A stretch of 64,000 bases of DNA from NCBI RefSeq assembly GCF_026914185.1, contig NC_070561.1, positions 1 to 64,000 on the forward strand, written 5' to 3'. Below are positions 43,802 to 52,405 of the stretch, piece by piece (the first letter of the stretch is position 1; every line of letters starts with the position of its first letter). Origin of the DNA: Puccinia triticina. Its lineage: Eukaryota > Basidiomycota > Pucciniomycetes > Pucciniales > Pucciniaceae. The position numbers were made by a program, and so were the translations under genes. The notes below the pieces were generated by a model. It saw nothing but the letters and a program-made list of their open reading frames with translations, did not search any database and was not told the DNA's origin.

Positions 43802-44575
43802 GATTACGGTCAATTTAGAGACCTACGGACTTTTTGTCCACAGCTTTTGATTTCGCACATTGATTGCAGAAGAATGATTTCCAGGTCTTCTTCTCAAGTT
43901 CCTTGGGCCGGAAATGGATCTTCAAGTATTTCCTCACAACTTCCTCTGAGACGTGACCAAGACGCCGGTGCCAGAGATAAGGATTGAAAGATGGGTTTAA
44001 AGTGATTTTATTTATTTCAAACACTTCACTACACATAGCTATGTCCCAACAAAAGTTTCTGAAATGGGTAATAAAAGAAACATTTGATGGACTAAGAAGT
44101 GTAGCTGTGTGTCCCAAAAAGTTGAGGCGCCACCCAGAGTCTGTCAGACGACCAACTGAGAGAATCAAACCATTGACGCCAAGGCAATGGTATACGTTGT
44201 TGATTTCAATAGGACCCTTTGATGTATTGATCTTCACTCAACCCTTGAACCTGACCACAACAGTACAGTTAGCGACTCCAAGGGAGATTGTCCTTGGTAT
44301 TGCTAGCTCTTCTCTTGTGATGAACATGTGGAGGTTGCCACTCACATGTGTTGAGGAGCCTGAGTCAAGTAAGACCTTGCCATTGTTTACTTCAGGGACA
44401 TCAAGGTGTTGAACTCGGTTGCGGGGAAAAGGCGGTCGGTTTGGGGGAATTTAGTTGGAGTGGGGCTGGTCATGGTCTACTGGTGGCGCTCTGATCTCCT
44501 TTGCTTTGACTTCAGCCCAGAATGCCAAAAAATTATTGTACCAGTGACCGTTGTGGTGCACGGCATGGTACAGGC
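43802..44575 (-). pseudogene. Copia-3 zinc knuckle end, protease and pre-integrase region
   Basis: On the minus strand: HHNGHWYNN (second half of a CCHC knuckle), FWAEVKAKEIRAPP, then protease KVLLDSGSSTHVSGNL (44370-44330) and EINNVYHCLGVNGLILSVG, then the H2C2-type finger WHRRLGHVSEEVV...CNQCAKSKAVDKK. Stops at about 44446 and at 44238-44240 (TGA between RFKG and VKINTSK) interrupt it. Protease D-S-G is intact. Confidence 0.83.
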
Positions 44576-45159
44576 GGTCTTTCAGCTCAAAACACGGTGT
44601 TGCGCAAATGGACCTCAAGGCGTTTCAGGTTTATCCTTCTGTTTTCTTTTCTTTTCTTGGTGTGTTTTGTTTCTTTTCTTACTGCGCGCGTTGGATGGTT
44701 ACAGTGTGGAGGGTTTGGTTTTGTTCTCTTTTTTTGTCTTGCTTGTTTCTTGTTGTGTCTTTGTGTGCGTGTGCGTGTGCGTGTGTGGGGTGTGATGATG
44801 ATTCCGCAGTGCGCGGCGCCTCCTGGAGTCTGAGTTCGCCCACGAACTCAGAGGAAGGGGGGCATGGAACCTAGCTGATCCCATTAGGAATCCATCCAAA
44901 GTTTACTGTTCATTATCTGGCGCCCTCCAAAGCGCTATCCTGAATCTTATTGATCCTCCCAGAGCCTCTTCCCTTTCTTCCCTTTCCTTCTTTTCTCAAA
45001 AAAACCAACCGCCGACCAGCGCTCAACGCCGTCGTAAAATCTTTTCCCCAAACCTCATTGCTTCCCTGATCTCCACCGCTCCATCTGACCAACCACTTGG
45101 AGGGCACTCATTGCAGCACTACACCCCATCCCTCCAACAACTGCCTACCGCCTGGCACA
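44576..45159. mobile_element. Unclassified insertion splitting the Copia-3 zinc knuckle
   Basis: Copia-3 gag reads CHYCNQYG on one side (about 45190) and HHNGHWYNN on the other (about 44555). The ~0.6 kb between them is pyrimidine-rich on the left (44640-44760), carries a GTGTGC microsatellite (44761-44788), and then has C-rich sequence. Ends near TGGTACAGGCGGT and ACCGCCTGGCACA form an imperfect inverted repeat. The class is unknown and the limits approximate. Confidence 0.45.
44761..44788. repeat. GTGTGC/GT microsatellite
   Basis: A short run of alternating GTGTGCGTGTGC units on the + strand within the unclassified insertion. Confidence 0.85.
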
Positions 45160-45630
45160 GTAGGAGTTCCACACCGTATTGGTTGCAGTAATGACAGATG
45201 TGGCCATATCTTTCCTTGAGATGTTCACTTGGGACCTGTCCTCAAAAACGGGTCACCTTCTTGGTTGACAGATTGGGAGGTTGGGCATCCTGTTGAGGTC
45301 GTGTTTTTTGTTGTGGTTGCGGGCCGCGCTTGTGGGGAGGAGCGTACCGAGGTTGAGGGGCATTGCATGGACCACATCTAGATCCATTGGCATGTAGCCA
45401 TAGTTGATTGGCTGTGCAGCGATTTTGTTCTTGTTCTTGCTGGAGGCTGCTTGAATCACTGTTGTAACATCGCGGAAAGACGGTTTCTCAATAGCTTCCA
45501 ACTTCTGATCAACGGTGTGGTGATTTATATAGGCATGCGTGGTAGAATGTCCACTTGGGGATAGCGCTGGCGGGAATGCACAGAGCGGCTCAGGCAGAGT
45601 GCATTCCGGTGACATAAGCACTGAGGATGA
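45160..45630 (-). pseudogene. Copia-3 gag, distal part
   Basis: On the minus strand: LEAIEKPSFRDVTTVIQAAS, PINYGYMPMDLDVVHAM, and at the end HICHYCNQYG, the first half of the zinc knuckle. It joins the N-terminal gag pieces across 45.63-46.67 kb. No further domain assigned. Confidence 0.65.
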
Positions 45631-45673
45631 TGTCAGAAAAGCACACTAGGAAAAGCTTATGGAAAGTCACATG

Positions 45674-46049
45674 CATCAGTGGGTACGTTACCGATAACGG
45701 CAACGTAACAGTTTTTAAGCCGTTATTGTTACAGTTACTCGTAACGGTGGTGCGCTACGTTATCGCGCCACTGCTTGCACCATTTTTTTTCTGCTTGTTA
45801 CGTTATCGCGGCCCGCGGCGCGCCAGATAATGCGCTGATTTCAGCGCCAACACAGCCCTTAAGGGCTCGTTATCGCGTCATCCAAGCGATAACGTAGCGT
45901 AACGGCGTGGGAAAAAGACCCGTTACGCTAACCATATGGCGCTTAAAAGGCCCATTACTTGTAACGTAACGGGGCGCGGTGGATAACGGAGGTAGTTACA
46001 TTACGCAAATAGCGCGGATAACGCAACGTAACGTAACTACCCACCGTTG
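45674..46049. mobile_element. Palindrome-rich MITE B (376 bp)
   Basis: Ends CATCAGTGGGTA (left) and CAACGGTGGGTA (right, inverted) match 10 of 12 and resemble MITE A ends. Flanks TCACATG (45667-45673) and TCACACG (46050-46056) are a 7-bp duplication with one mismatch. The interior is made of GTTACGTTA/TAACGTAAC and GCGATAACG words on both strands: the same architecture as MITE A with a different word set. No coding capacity. Confidence 0.75.
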
Positions 46050-46056
46050 TCACACG

Positions 46057-46669
46057 CGGACTGGAATGCACGGATTTCGGATTGGGTATTCAGATTGGAG
46101 CGGAAAGGACAGGGCTGGACTGCGGCGGACTACACACGTGGACTGGTGGCAGCGGCGTGTCAGCAGGTGAGCCGCAACAGCCAAAGCGGGTGGAACTGGG
46201 GTGGAGGCGGTGGTGAGAGACTGACTGGCGGGGGCTAGACAGAGGACCGTGGGAGGTCAAGCGTTGGAGATGAGAAGAGTCTGGGAGACTGATGTGCGGA
46301 AAGCGGGCGGAGCTGAAGGACTAGTGCGGGAAAGTGTCAGATTTGCGGGATTGGGTGGGAACAGTGATGTGCGTGGAGGGAAGGATGGGAAAAGGCTCAT
46401 GGATTTCTCTTCTTGTTCCTTATCCTATTATCCTATCATCTTATAGATTACTGGAGTATTGTACTTACAGAGACGGACGTACTACAGTATTAGGAGAGAT
46501 ATAAGTGGCCTTATCTTTACTTTCAAAGCTACTTGCAGATTCTGTGCTTGCGGAGTGCGGAGCTTTTATTCACCTGCGGATTATTACACTATAGATCAGG
46601 CTCAGAGAGGAGCGCAGAAGTCTAGCGGATAGTAGCAGTGCGGAGCCGAGTAACCAATAATCACACAGC
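46057..46669. other. Unclassified insertion between Copia-3 gag pieces
   Basis: GC-rich on the left, AT-richer to the right. With 45634-45673 it may form a solo LTR (TGTCAGAAAAGC...AATCACACA) into which MITE B inserted, but no target duplication was found. The open frames show no recognisable domain. Confidence 0.4.
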
Positions 46670-46881
46670 CCAGACACAAATATTCTTGAAGAGGGAGGTT
46701 AACGGACATTTCCACTGACATACCAGCCTTTATTCTCACAACGGTGAACTCAAATGTTTGAACATCAACACCAACCGGGTAGACAAAATTAGACTGGAGC
46801 AGCAGACCAACGAGTTCATCTGCAGTCACCTTGTGTTGAAGGAGCTCAGCCAACACCTTGCTCCATTTTGCTACCAATACC
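46670..46881 (-). pseudogene. Copia-3 gag, central part
   Basis: On the minus strand: VAKWSKVLAELLQHKVTADE, LVGLLLQSNFVYPVGV, FEFTVVRIKAGMSVEMSVNL. It is continuous in sense with LAKQILTLVANKSPGSKV encoded at 50024-50090 once the 46882-50018 element is taken out. Confidence 0.7.
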
Positions 46882-47193
46882 TGTAAGAGTCCAACTGGGA
46901 CTCTTCACTAAAAGACTCGAATGGGGCTCGACGTGCTTGTCTCTGGAGTTCAGGGCCCAAGTAGCTTGTATTTCTGAGGAAGGGAAAGGACAATTAGCGT
47001 GGAGAGAATGATCTCTGCCCGTTAGTATCTACAACCAGTGGATGAAGAAAGAGAAGAAGAAAAGAAGGAGACTTACCTAGCGTGGAGAGAATGATCTCTG
47101 CCAGGCTACGTAGGAGGTGGAGGAGCCAGGACTATATGGGTCCCGCTCTGTGCCTTATGACATTTGTGTGACACTCTAGGAGAGGGGCTCACA
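46882..47193 (-). repeat. 3' LTR of the gag-only element
   Basis: It contains a directly repeated AGCGTGGAGAGAATGATCTC (about 46996 and 47078) around the interval AGAAGAAAAGAAGGAG. Minus-strand sequence just inside it is purine-rich (TAGGAGGGGAGA), a plausible polypurine tract. Confidence 0.87.
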
Positions 47194-47666
47194 GTCTCCC
47201 CTCCTATAAAAAAGGAGAAAGGGAATAAAGAGGAAGAATGAGACATATTTTTTCTAGGTTTAATGTTAAGATGTGGAACGTGAGAGAAGAAAGACGCAGG
47301 AGATGGATAAGAAGAGAACGGGGAAGAATGGAAGATAGCTGACAAGGAAGGATGGATGGGGTGTTTGAAAGGTTGTTGTTGGTTTCGTCGTGCTGGGATA
47401 ATATACTTTGATGGTTGAGCAGCCTGAATCGTCGAGGGAGGGGGGTCAGGGACATAACAGATGAGGTTGGTTGGTACTGAGGAGTGCAGCGGGATAGTGA
47501 TCAATTGAATTGGAGGGGCAGGAAGAGTGGTATGGACAGGATGCGGAAGACAGCCATTGTAGCTTAATGCGCAACTAGTCGGTCTCTGTCTGAAGGCTGC
47601 AAGAGGTTTTCCGTGTAAGCGTCTGCCCATGTGAAATTGATGAAGCTGCCGGTCGTCAGGGGAGCA

Positions 47667-47965
47667 TGTAAGAGTCCTGTAAGGGGGGCTCTTCACTTAT
47701 AAGGGAAAGGGCACTGAGACCAAGTCTCGAAGTTCTAGTACCCAATGTTGTATTGCAAAGGGGCGGAAGACTAGCAGGGGAGAGATCAGTATCTCTCTAC
47801 AAGATCAGGAAAGGAAACAGAAATGAGAGAAGAAGAGAAACATACCTAGCAGGGGAGAGATCAGTATCTCTACCGAGCTAGGTGGGAGCGGGAGGACGTG
47901 GAACTATATGGGTCCCACTTGGGACTCTGTGACATCTTTGTGACACCCCAAGAGGGGGGCTCACA
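47667..47965 (-). repeat. Diverged third LTR copy
   Basis: It shares start TGTAAGAGTC, end GGGGGCTCACA, and the internal layout: AGCAGGGGAGAGATCAGTATC repeated twice in the place of AGCGTGGAGAGAATGATCTC, and ACTATATGGGTCCC. It is clearly homologous to the outer LTRs but diverged at many positions. It is bordered by 0.47 kb of internal sequence on the left and gag on the right. Confidence 0.82.
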
Positions 47966-48019
47966 GAGCATAGGGGACATACCCCTCAGTATCTTCAATG
48001 TCTCCCAAAGGTTCTGATT

Positions 48020-49352
48020 TCAATATTGCAGAGGAGTTGAAGAGGGGTTCTCCGGTGGCAACATTGGCTTTGCCCAAGGGGGCGGTGACGGTGGTAAGGT
48101 AGTATACTTGTCTTCCTCAAATGTGTCGTTTGCAATGGCAAGAGCAGCCGTCCCTGCGGCCACGGAATTGATGTTGGTGTAATTATTAGCTCTTAGGTGC
48201 TCGTCTATGTTGTTGTACATCTCAATGGACGAGGTTTGAAGGTCGGGGAATTGGTTGTTGTCTTGTAAGGAGGCTGCTCCCGCCGGTTGGGAAGTTGGAC
48301 GGCCTGGTTGAAGGGTGGGGTTTTTGTTGGAAGGAGAGTTCCATGCTTTCGGCGGAAGGTAATTTGCCGGCTTGGATGGGGGAGTGAAGGAAGGCGGGAT
48401 TTCAATTTGTGATGGGTTCCGTTGGCCTTGGCAGGCGCTGTTGTTGCTGGCGCAGTGAAGGTTGCAAAAGTGACAAAGCCCGACCGAGTCCAAGTAAGCT
48501 TTGAGTCTCCAAAGTTGGTCGCCCTTGTAGTCAACGTCAGAAGAGCGGGAAGGGGATGAAGCAGAACCGCGTTGATGAGTGAAATTTGGGCGGAGGCTCC
48601 AATAAAAGGTGGAGGTCCGGCCCTTGAATTCGGAGTACTTGAACTCTGCGGCTTCCATAAGTTGAAAGTTCCTGACCATATTTGCAAGGTCAAGTGACAT
48701 GCCAAAGACGAGGTAACGTGCTAAATCTCGATTGGACAAGGAGTTTGATTCAAAGTTGTAGAGGCGCTGGAGTGTCCGTGCTCTCGTGCTGAAGCTTATG
48801 AAGTCCTCGTCGCGTCTCATTTTGATACTGTGGATTGTCTCTAAGAGTTTGTCTTGGCCACTTCAAAGAGTCGGTCCTGGAAGTCCTTCCAAGGCTTCCT
48901 GATGAAACTGTTGGCCTCGGTAGCGTAAACTGAAAGAAGATTAGTGTCGTCAATGACCTGACCAATGAGATGGATTCTGTCGTCTGTATGGGTGAGTGCT
49001 TTGGTGGAGAACCAGATGCACATCCCGTGGATCCACTTAATAAACGGTTCAACCTCCTGGGGCGGCCCTTGGAATTGTGGGGCATCTGAGGTGCTGATCT
49101 TTTGAAGGTTAATGCGACCTGGCTCTAAGGTTGGGGTCGAGGCTGCCTTTGCATCTGATTCGACTTTCTTGAAAAAAAGGACTTCCATCCGCTCCATGCA
49201 AGCGGATGCTGGTTGGATGAGAGTTTTGCGCTGTCTATCTGAAACTGTATCATTCTTTTGAGAAGGTTGTCCAACAAGTAAGACCTTGATTTGGATGGCT
49301 CTTCCTTCTTGAGTGGGCCTGTCGGAGGCGGCGGGGCATTGGGGTCGGCCAT
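48020..49352 (-). pseudogene. gag of the gag-only LTR element (frameshifted)
   Basis: On the minus strand: MADPNAPPPPTGPLKKEEPS (49352), then in another frame QFQGPPQEVEPFIKWIHGM and DDRIHLIGQVIDDTNLLSVY, then in a third frame RDEDFISFSTRARTLQRLYN, NRDLARYLVFGMSLDLANMV, and a Cys-rich end LCHFCNLHCASNNSACQGQ that stands where the zinc knuckle would be. Two frame changes (about 49190 and 48840) break it. The layout fits a Ty3-type capsid. Nothing but gag is present before the LTR. Confidence 0.72.
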
Positions 49353-49697
49353 CAGTGATTTGTTAAGGAAGGGGGAAGGTGGGAGCTGGCCGGGAAGACA
49401 TGAAGGAGGGGGAGAGCTTCTGGGATGATGAGTCGATGGAGGAGGGTTGTCGGTATCTGCTAGGTTTTGCTGTGCATGTAGGCGTTCAAGCTGGGCTCGA
49501 TGACGGTCCGCGTTGGCTGCTTGTATAATAGCTTCCGGGTTGCCGAGGGGAAAGAGTAGCTCTGGGTCTGTTGTCCTTCAAGTGGACATGCAATACTTGT
49601 CAGGTCTGAATTGCTAAGAATTTGGTTTGGCTGAATGGTCAATAACCAAATGGAAAGGTTGGAAAAAAAAATTGGTCCTTGGGCTAGAAAAAAAAAG

Positions 49698-50018
49698 TGT
49701 AAGAGTCCAACTGGGACTCTTCACTAAAAGACTTGAATGGGGCTTGATGTGCTTGTCTCTGGAGTTCAGGGCCCAAGTAGCTTGTATTTCTGAGGAAGGG
49801 AAAGGACAACTAGCGTGGAGAGAATGATCTCTGCCCGTTAGTATCTACAACCAGTGGATGAAGAGAGAGAAGAAAGAGAAGAAGAAAAGAAGGAGACTTA
49901 CCTAGCGTGGAGAGAATGATCTCTGCCAGGCTAGGTAGGAGGCGGAGGAGCCAGGACTATATGGGTCCCGCTCTGTGCCTTGTGACATTTGTGTGACACT
50001 CTAGGAGAGGGGCTCACA
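49698..50018 (-). repeat. 5' LTR of the gag-only element
   Basis: Nearly identical to 46882-47193, with a short AGAGAGAAGAAAG length difference. The adjacent internal sequence is an A-run rather than a TGG-type primer site, so the primer-binding site is unclear. Confidence 0.87.
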
Positions 50019-50673
50019 GTACCTTGCTACCTGGTGATTTGTTGGCCACCAAGGTCAGGATCTGCTTGGCAAGAGACAGCTTATGTCGTCGGTCCAAGCG
50101 GCTGCATTTGGTCTTGAGCAGCTTGAAGATCTCCCAACAACACCGCAACAGCTACGCTACACGCAGCGGGAGTGTAGCGAATTCCCGGTCAGCTTTGCTA
50201 CGCTGACAAAAGCGGCCATGCCGCTTTGCTTTTCCGTTCAGGAATAGGGGGACAAAACCCAGATCATAATAGCGCACTATTTGTAGCGGCAAAGAGCAGG
50301 CTACCGCTACGCTCATCGCTATAAAAGCGGCAAAACCGCTAAAAAGCCACTTTTTAGCGGCTTTGTGCTGCTGAAAAGCGGAACCAGAGCACTAGTGCGC
50401 TTTTTGCTCAAATAGCATGGGGACAGGTGCAGTGGGATAAAAATATGTGAATATTTTGTGTATTTATGTTGTAAATATACGTTGTAAGTACATGTTGTAG
50501 GATCATTTCTTAAGTTCAGAAGCAAACTTGGGATTTTTGGCAGCCGCGTCCAACAATGCTTGGCAATCTTGAAATTTGCCTGCAGCCCTGACACCATTAC
50601 AAATCCAGAGGTGCGAACTGATGCACCTTTCAATTGTTTGAGGGGCAAGCTGAGAGCTCCTGGATGACGTACA

Positions 50674-50919
50674 TGTGAAACTCCATAAAATATTATGTGT
50701 CCTATGGGAGTTGAACCCATGTCTCTTATATCCATGTCAAGTGTACTAACCACTGTACTAAGGACGCTTGGATATGAATGGCTGCAGGTGGGTGAAAGAA
50801 CATCCACTGGTGTCACATGAAGATCCCTAATTGAGGGTAAGACCTGTAAATGACAGGTCATGAATGAGTGACACCAGCAGGTATGATAAAGCTAAGAGTA
50901 GCAGAACCACAACCTGACA
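50674..50919 (-). repeat. TRIM 3' LTR
   Basis: On the minus strand it begins TGTCAGGTTGTGG and ends GGAGTTTCACA. It contains a tRNA-like sequence (50697-50767) and a GTGTCACTCATTC / CACTGGTGTCACATG imperfect inverted pair. Confidence 0.92.
50697..50767 (-). tRNA. tRNA-like sequence inside the TRIM LTR (copy 1)
   Basis: The 71 nt fold as a cloverleaf: acceptor GCGTCCT/AGGACAC (6 of 7 paired), D stem GTAC/GTAC around AGTGGTTA, anticodon arm CTTGA-CATGGAT-ATAAG (one mismatch), four-base variable loop, T arm ATGGG-TTCAACT-CCCAT (perfect). The A box TAGTACAGTGG and B box GGTTCAACTCC both fit Pol III consensus. The nominal anticodon is TGG, but position 33 is A instead of T, so it is probably not a working tRNA. 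It is in the sense direction of the TRIM. Confidence 0.6.
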
Positions 50920-51002
50920 GCCCCCCGTGCTATGAAAGGGGTTTATCATACCAAGACTCCATAATATCCTAGGTATCACGCGGTAGCGCTGGGCTCATAA
51001 CC

Positions 51003-51252
51003 TGTGAAACTCCATAAAATATTATGTGTCCTATGGGAGTTGAACCCATGTCTCTTATATCCATGTCAAGTGTACTAACCACTGTACTAAGCTAGGACGC
51101 TTGGATATGAATGGCTGCAGGAGGGTGAATAAACATCCACTGGTGTCACATGAAGATCCCTAATTGAGGGTAAGACCTGTAAATGACAGGTCATGAATGA
51201 GTGACACCAGCAGGTATGATAAAGCTAAGAGTAGCAGGACCACAACCTGACA
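51003..51252 (-). repeat. TRIM 5' LTR
   Basis: Matches the 3' LTR except for a few substitutions and a 4-nt insertion (CTAG) inside the tRNA-like segment. The primer site lies directly downstream on the minus strand. Confidence 0.92.
51026..51100 (-). tRNA. tRNA-like sequence inside the TRIM LTR (copy 2)
   Basis: Same as copy 1 but with four extra bases between the acceptor stem and D stem (GCGTCCTAGCTTAGTAC), which would distort a real tRNA. A and B boxes are unchanged. More likely a Pol III promoter relic than a tRNA. Confidence 0.5.
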
Positions 51253-52110
51253 GTACAGATATCCGAGGCTGCCGAGAACGTTTGCTTGACACAAGCAGAG
51301 CTACTTGCACAAGCAAGGTAGTCCCTTGCAAGGGATGATAGCACAACGAAGGACTGGGATTGGCTCTGGGGAAAAAAAGAAATCAGTGTTTCTGGGATCA
51401 AATGTGAGAAGATGAATTTTGGTGGAAGTGCGTACCTTCCACCACAACAAAACATCACCCTTGATTCCCAGCGAGAACTTTGAATCATGGCATTGCATGA
51501 GCTCCTCTTCACTGTTTTCTTGCCCTGGGCAGCTTGGATAGAAGTTATACGCTTTGTCTTCGGCCACGACATCTGGTTGTGAATTCTGTTGCAATGGAAA
51601 AGGGCTTGGTGGTTCTAGGATTGCTTGGCGTTCTTTGAATTTCTCAATGAGTAGCTGTTGAGCGTTTGAATGATGTGATGGGAACTTATACAAAATTAAG
51701 AGCAATCGCCAAGCTGGATGGAGCATTGTTGCCATCAATATCGGCTCACACTTGAGAGCGAGCTCCAAGTACTTGTTAGCCACTTTGATCATCGGATCAA
51801 ACATGGCTTCCAAGACACCATTCTTACTAGCTTGTTTGTGTTTCTGAAGTGATTCAATTAAGCGATTATACTCATATAGAACCATCGTACAAGATGGGCC
51901 ATCGCCCTCCATCCTCTTGGTCAATAACAAGAATTCCTGCGAGATTTAGTTTTTCCATTAGTTATCGGCTCTAATTACAATTGGAATGATTAAAAAATAC
52001 CTTTAAAACTGTGTTGAGGATCTTGATATTCTCCCATTCTTTGGAAGAGAACTCGTATCCTTTGAAGAACGCCTTTCCTGTTCCATTCTCGGATTGGGGC
52101 CAGTCACTTT

Positions 52111-52405
52111 GCCCCAGTGCAGCACTTCCCCACTCAATGTTATCGACTCCCCCGATCCCCCGCTTCTCGCTGCGCGTGGTTGCGGACAAAACTTGGGAGC
52201 TTTCGGATCTGTCTGCTTCGGTCCTTCGGGGGAGACCGGCAGGCCAGCCCAAAATCCCCAACCCCCAGATAGCCAAAGCGATACATCATCGTGCGAGTCA
52301 TTCATCGGCCGATCGATATCATCACAGACTTCCTCACAAACCGATCCAAGAAAGCTCTCAACAAGCAACCAGCACCCACTAGCCAGACATAAGGAAAAAT
52401 CAAAC
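52111..52405 (+). promoter_or_regulatory. PDHB upstream region
   Basis: About 295 bp between the hAT-2 fragment and the PDHB start. The frame is open through it in phase with PDHB, but the mitochondrial-targeting start at 52406 with AAACATGG context is preferred. No TATA box was seen. The promoter and 5' UTR must lie here or extend into transposon sequence. Confidence 0.45.

Larger units (their letters stand above)
46882..50018 (-). mobile_element. Gag-only LTR element (TR-GAG-like), with a third internal LTR copy
   Basis: LTRs TGTAAGAGTCCAAC...GGGGCTCACA at 46882-47193 and 49698-50018 are nearly identical. Flanks ATACC (46877-46881) and GTACC (50019-50023) form a 5-bp duplication with one change, and the host copia gag resumes across it. 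The inner region codes only for gag on the minus strand. A diverged LTR copy lies at 47667-47965, so two related elements, or one rearranged one, are nested. No protease, RT or integrase. Confidence 0.8.
35573..50124 (-). mobile_element. Copia-3 remnant, minus strand, with many nested insertions
   Basis: Pieces of one copia polyprotein appear in reverse order on the minus strand: gag at 50019-50124, 46670-46881 and 45160-45630; zinc knuckle and protease at 44240-44575; pre-integrase at 43802-44237; integrase at 42760-43100 and 41725-42277; RT at 35573-36390. Several host/insert junctions rejoin exactly in frame once an insert and one duplication copy are removed (for example ...CIPLTIKT / ALASSKASEW at the Copia-2 site). 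The element is cut on the left within RT and on the right by hAT-2; no LTR of its own was found. Confidence 0.78.
50674..51252 (-). mobile_element. TRIM: miniature LTR retrotransposon, 579 bp
   Basis: LTRs of 246 bp (50674-50919) and 250 bp (51003-51252), with TG...CA ends, flank an internal region of only 83 bp. An exact 5-bp duplication GTACA (50669-50673 and 51253-51257) surrounds it. Removal joins hAT-2 transposase DICT to SSRSS. Read on the minus strand the internal region begins GGTTATGAGCCCAGCGCT (half tRNA-iMet primer site) and ends with a purine tract GCACGGGGGGC before the 3' LTR. It has no coding capacity, so it depends on another element; its priming signals match Copia-2. Confidence 0.93.
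50125..52110 (-). mobile_element. hAT-2 fragment (3' part), host of the TRIM
   Basis: It includes the transposase C-terminal half (50503-52110) and a non-coding left end (50125-50502) rich in GCTACGCTA/AGCGG words and beginning CAACAGCTACGCTACACGC. That end resembles the CAAC(A/G)GTGGG-GCTACGCTA MITEs. The other terminus is missing; sequence passes into the PDHB upstream region near 52110. It lies between Copia-3 gag and PDHB. Confidence 0.6.
50503..52110 (-). pseudogene. hAT-2 transposase C-terminal half, interrupted by the TRIM
   Basis: On the minus strand: [17 protein letters not shown], an intron (about 51950-52003), MEGDGPSCTMVLYEYNRLIE, MATMLHPAWRLLLILYKFP, DVLLWWKVRTS, then after a frameshift SLARDYLACASSSACVKQTF and SAASDICT. 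After the TRIM the sequence resumes SSRSSQLAPQTIERCISSHLW and ends FASELKK with TGA at 50503-50505. The WW, ARDYLA and SAAS...F motifs are the hAT dimerisation region. The N-terminal half, including the BED finger and first catalytic residue, is absent. Confidence 0.82.

Noticed and set aside
44407..44874. Plus-strand hydrophobic frames (FSFLFLVCFVSFL type) suggesting a membrane protein
   Set aside because: They are translations of a pyrimidine-rich tract and microsatellite in an insertion within Copia-3.
47106..47696. 196-aa minus-strand Pro/Ser-rich frame
   Set aside because: It spans an LTR boundary and untranslated sequence of the gag-only element and shows no domain.
50697..51100. Two functional nuclear tRNA genes
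   Set aside because: Both lie in LTRs of a retroelement; position 33 is not T, the anticodon stem has a mismatch, and one copy has a 4-nt insertion between stems.
52094..52405. PDHB start at the upstream in-phase ATG (52094)
   Set aside because: The extra 104 residues read through the hAT-2 edge and are unlike any E1-beta; the ATG at 52406 gives a good mitochondrial presequence and normal length.
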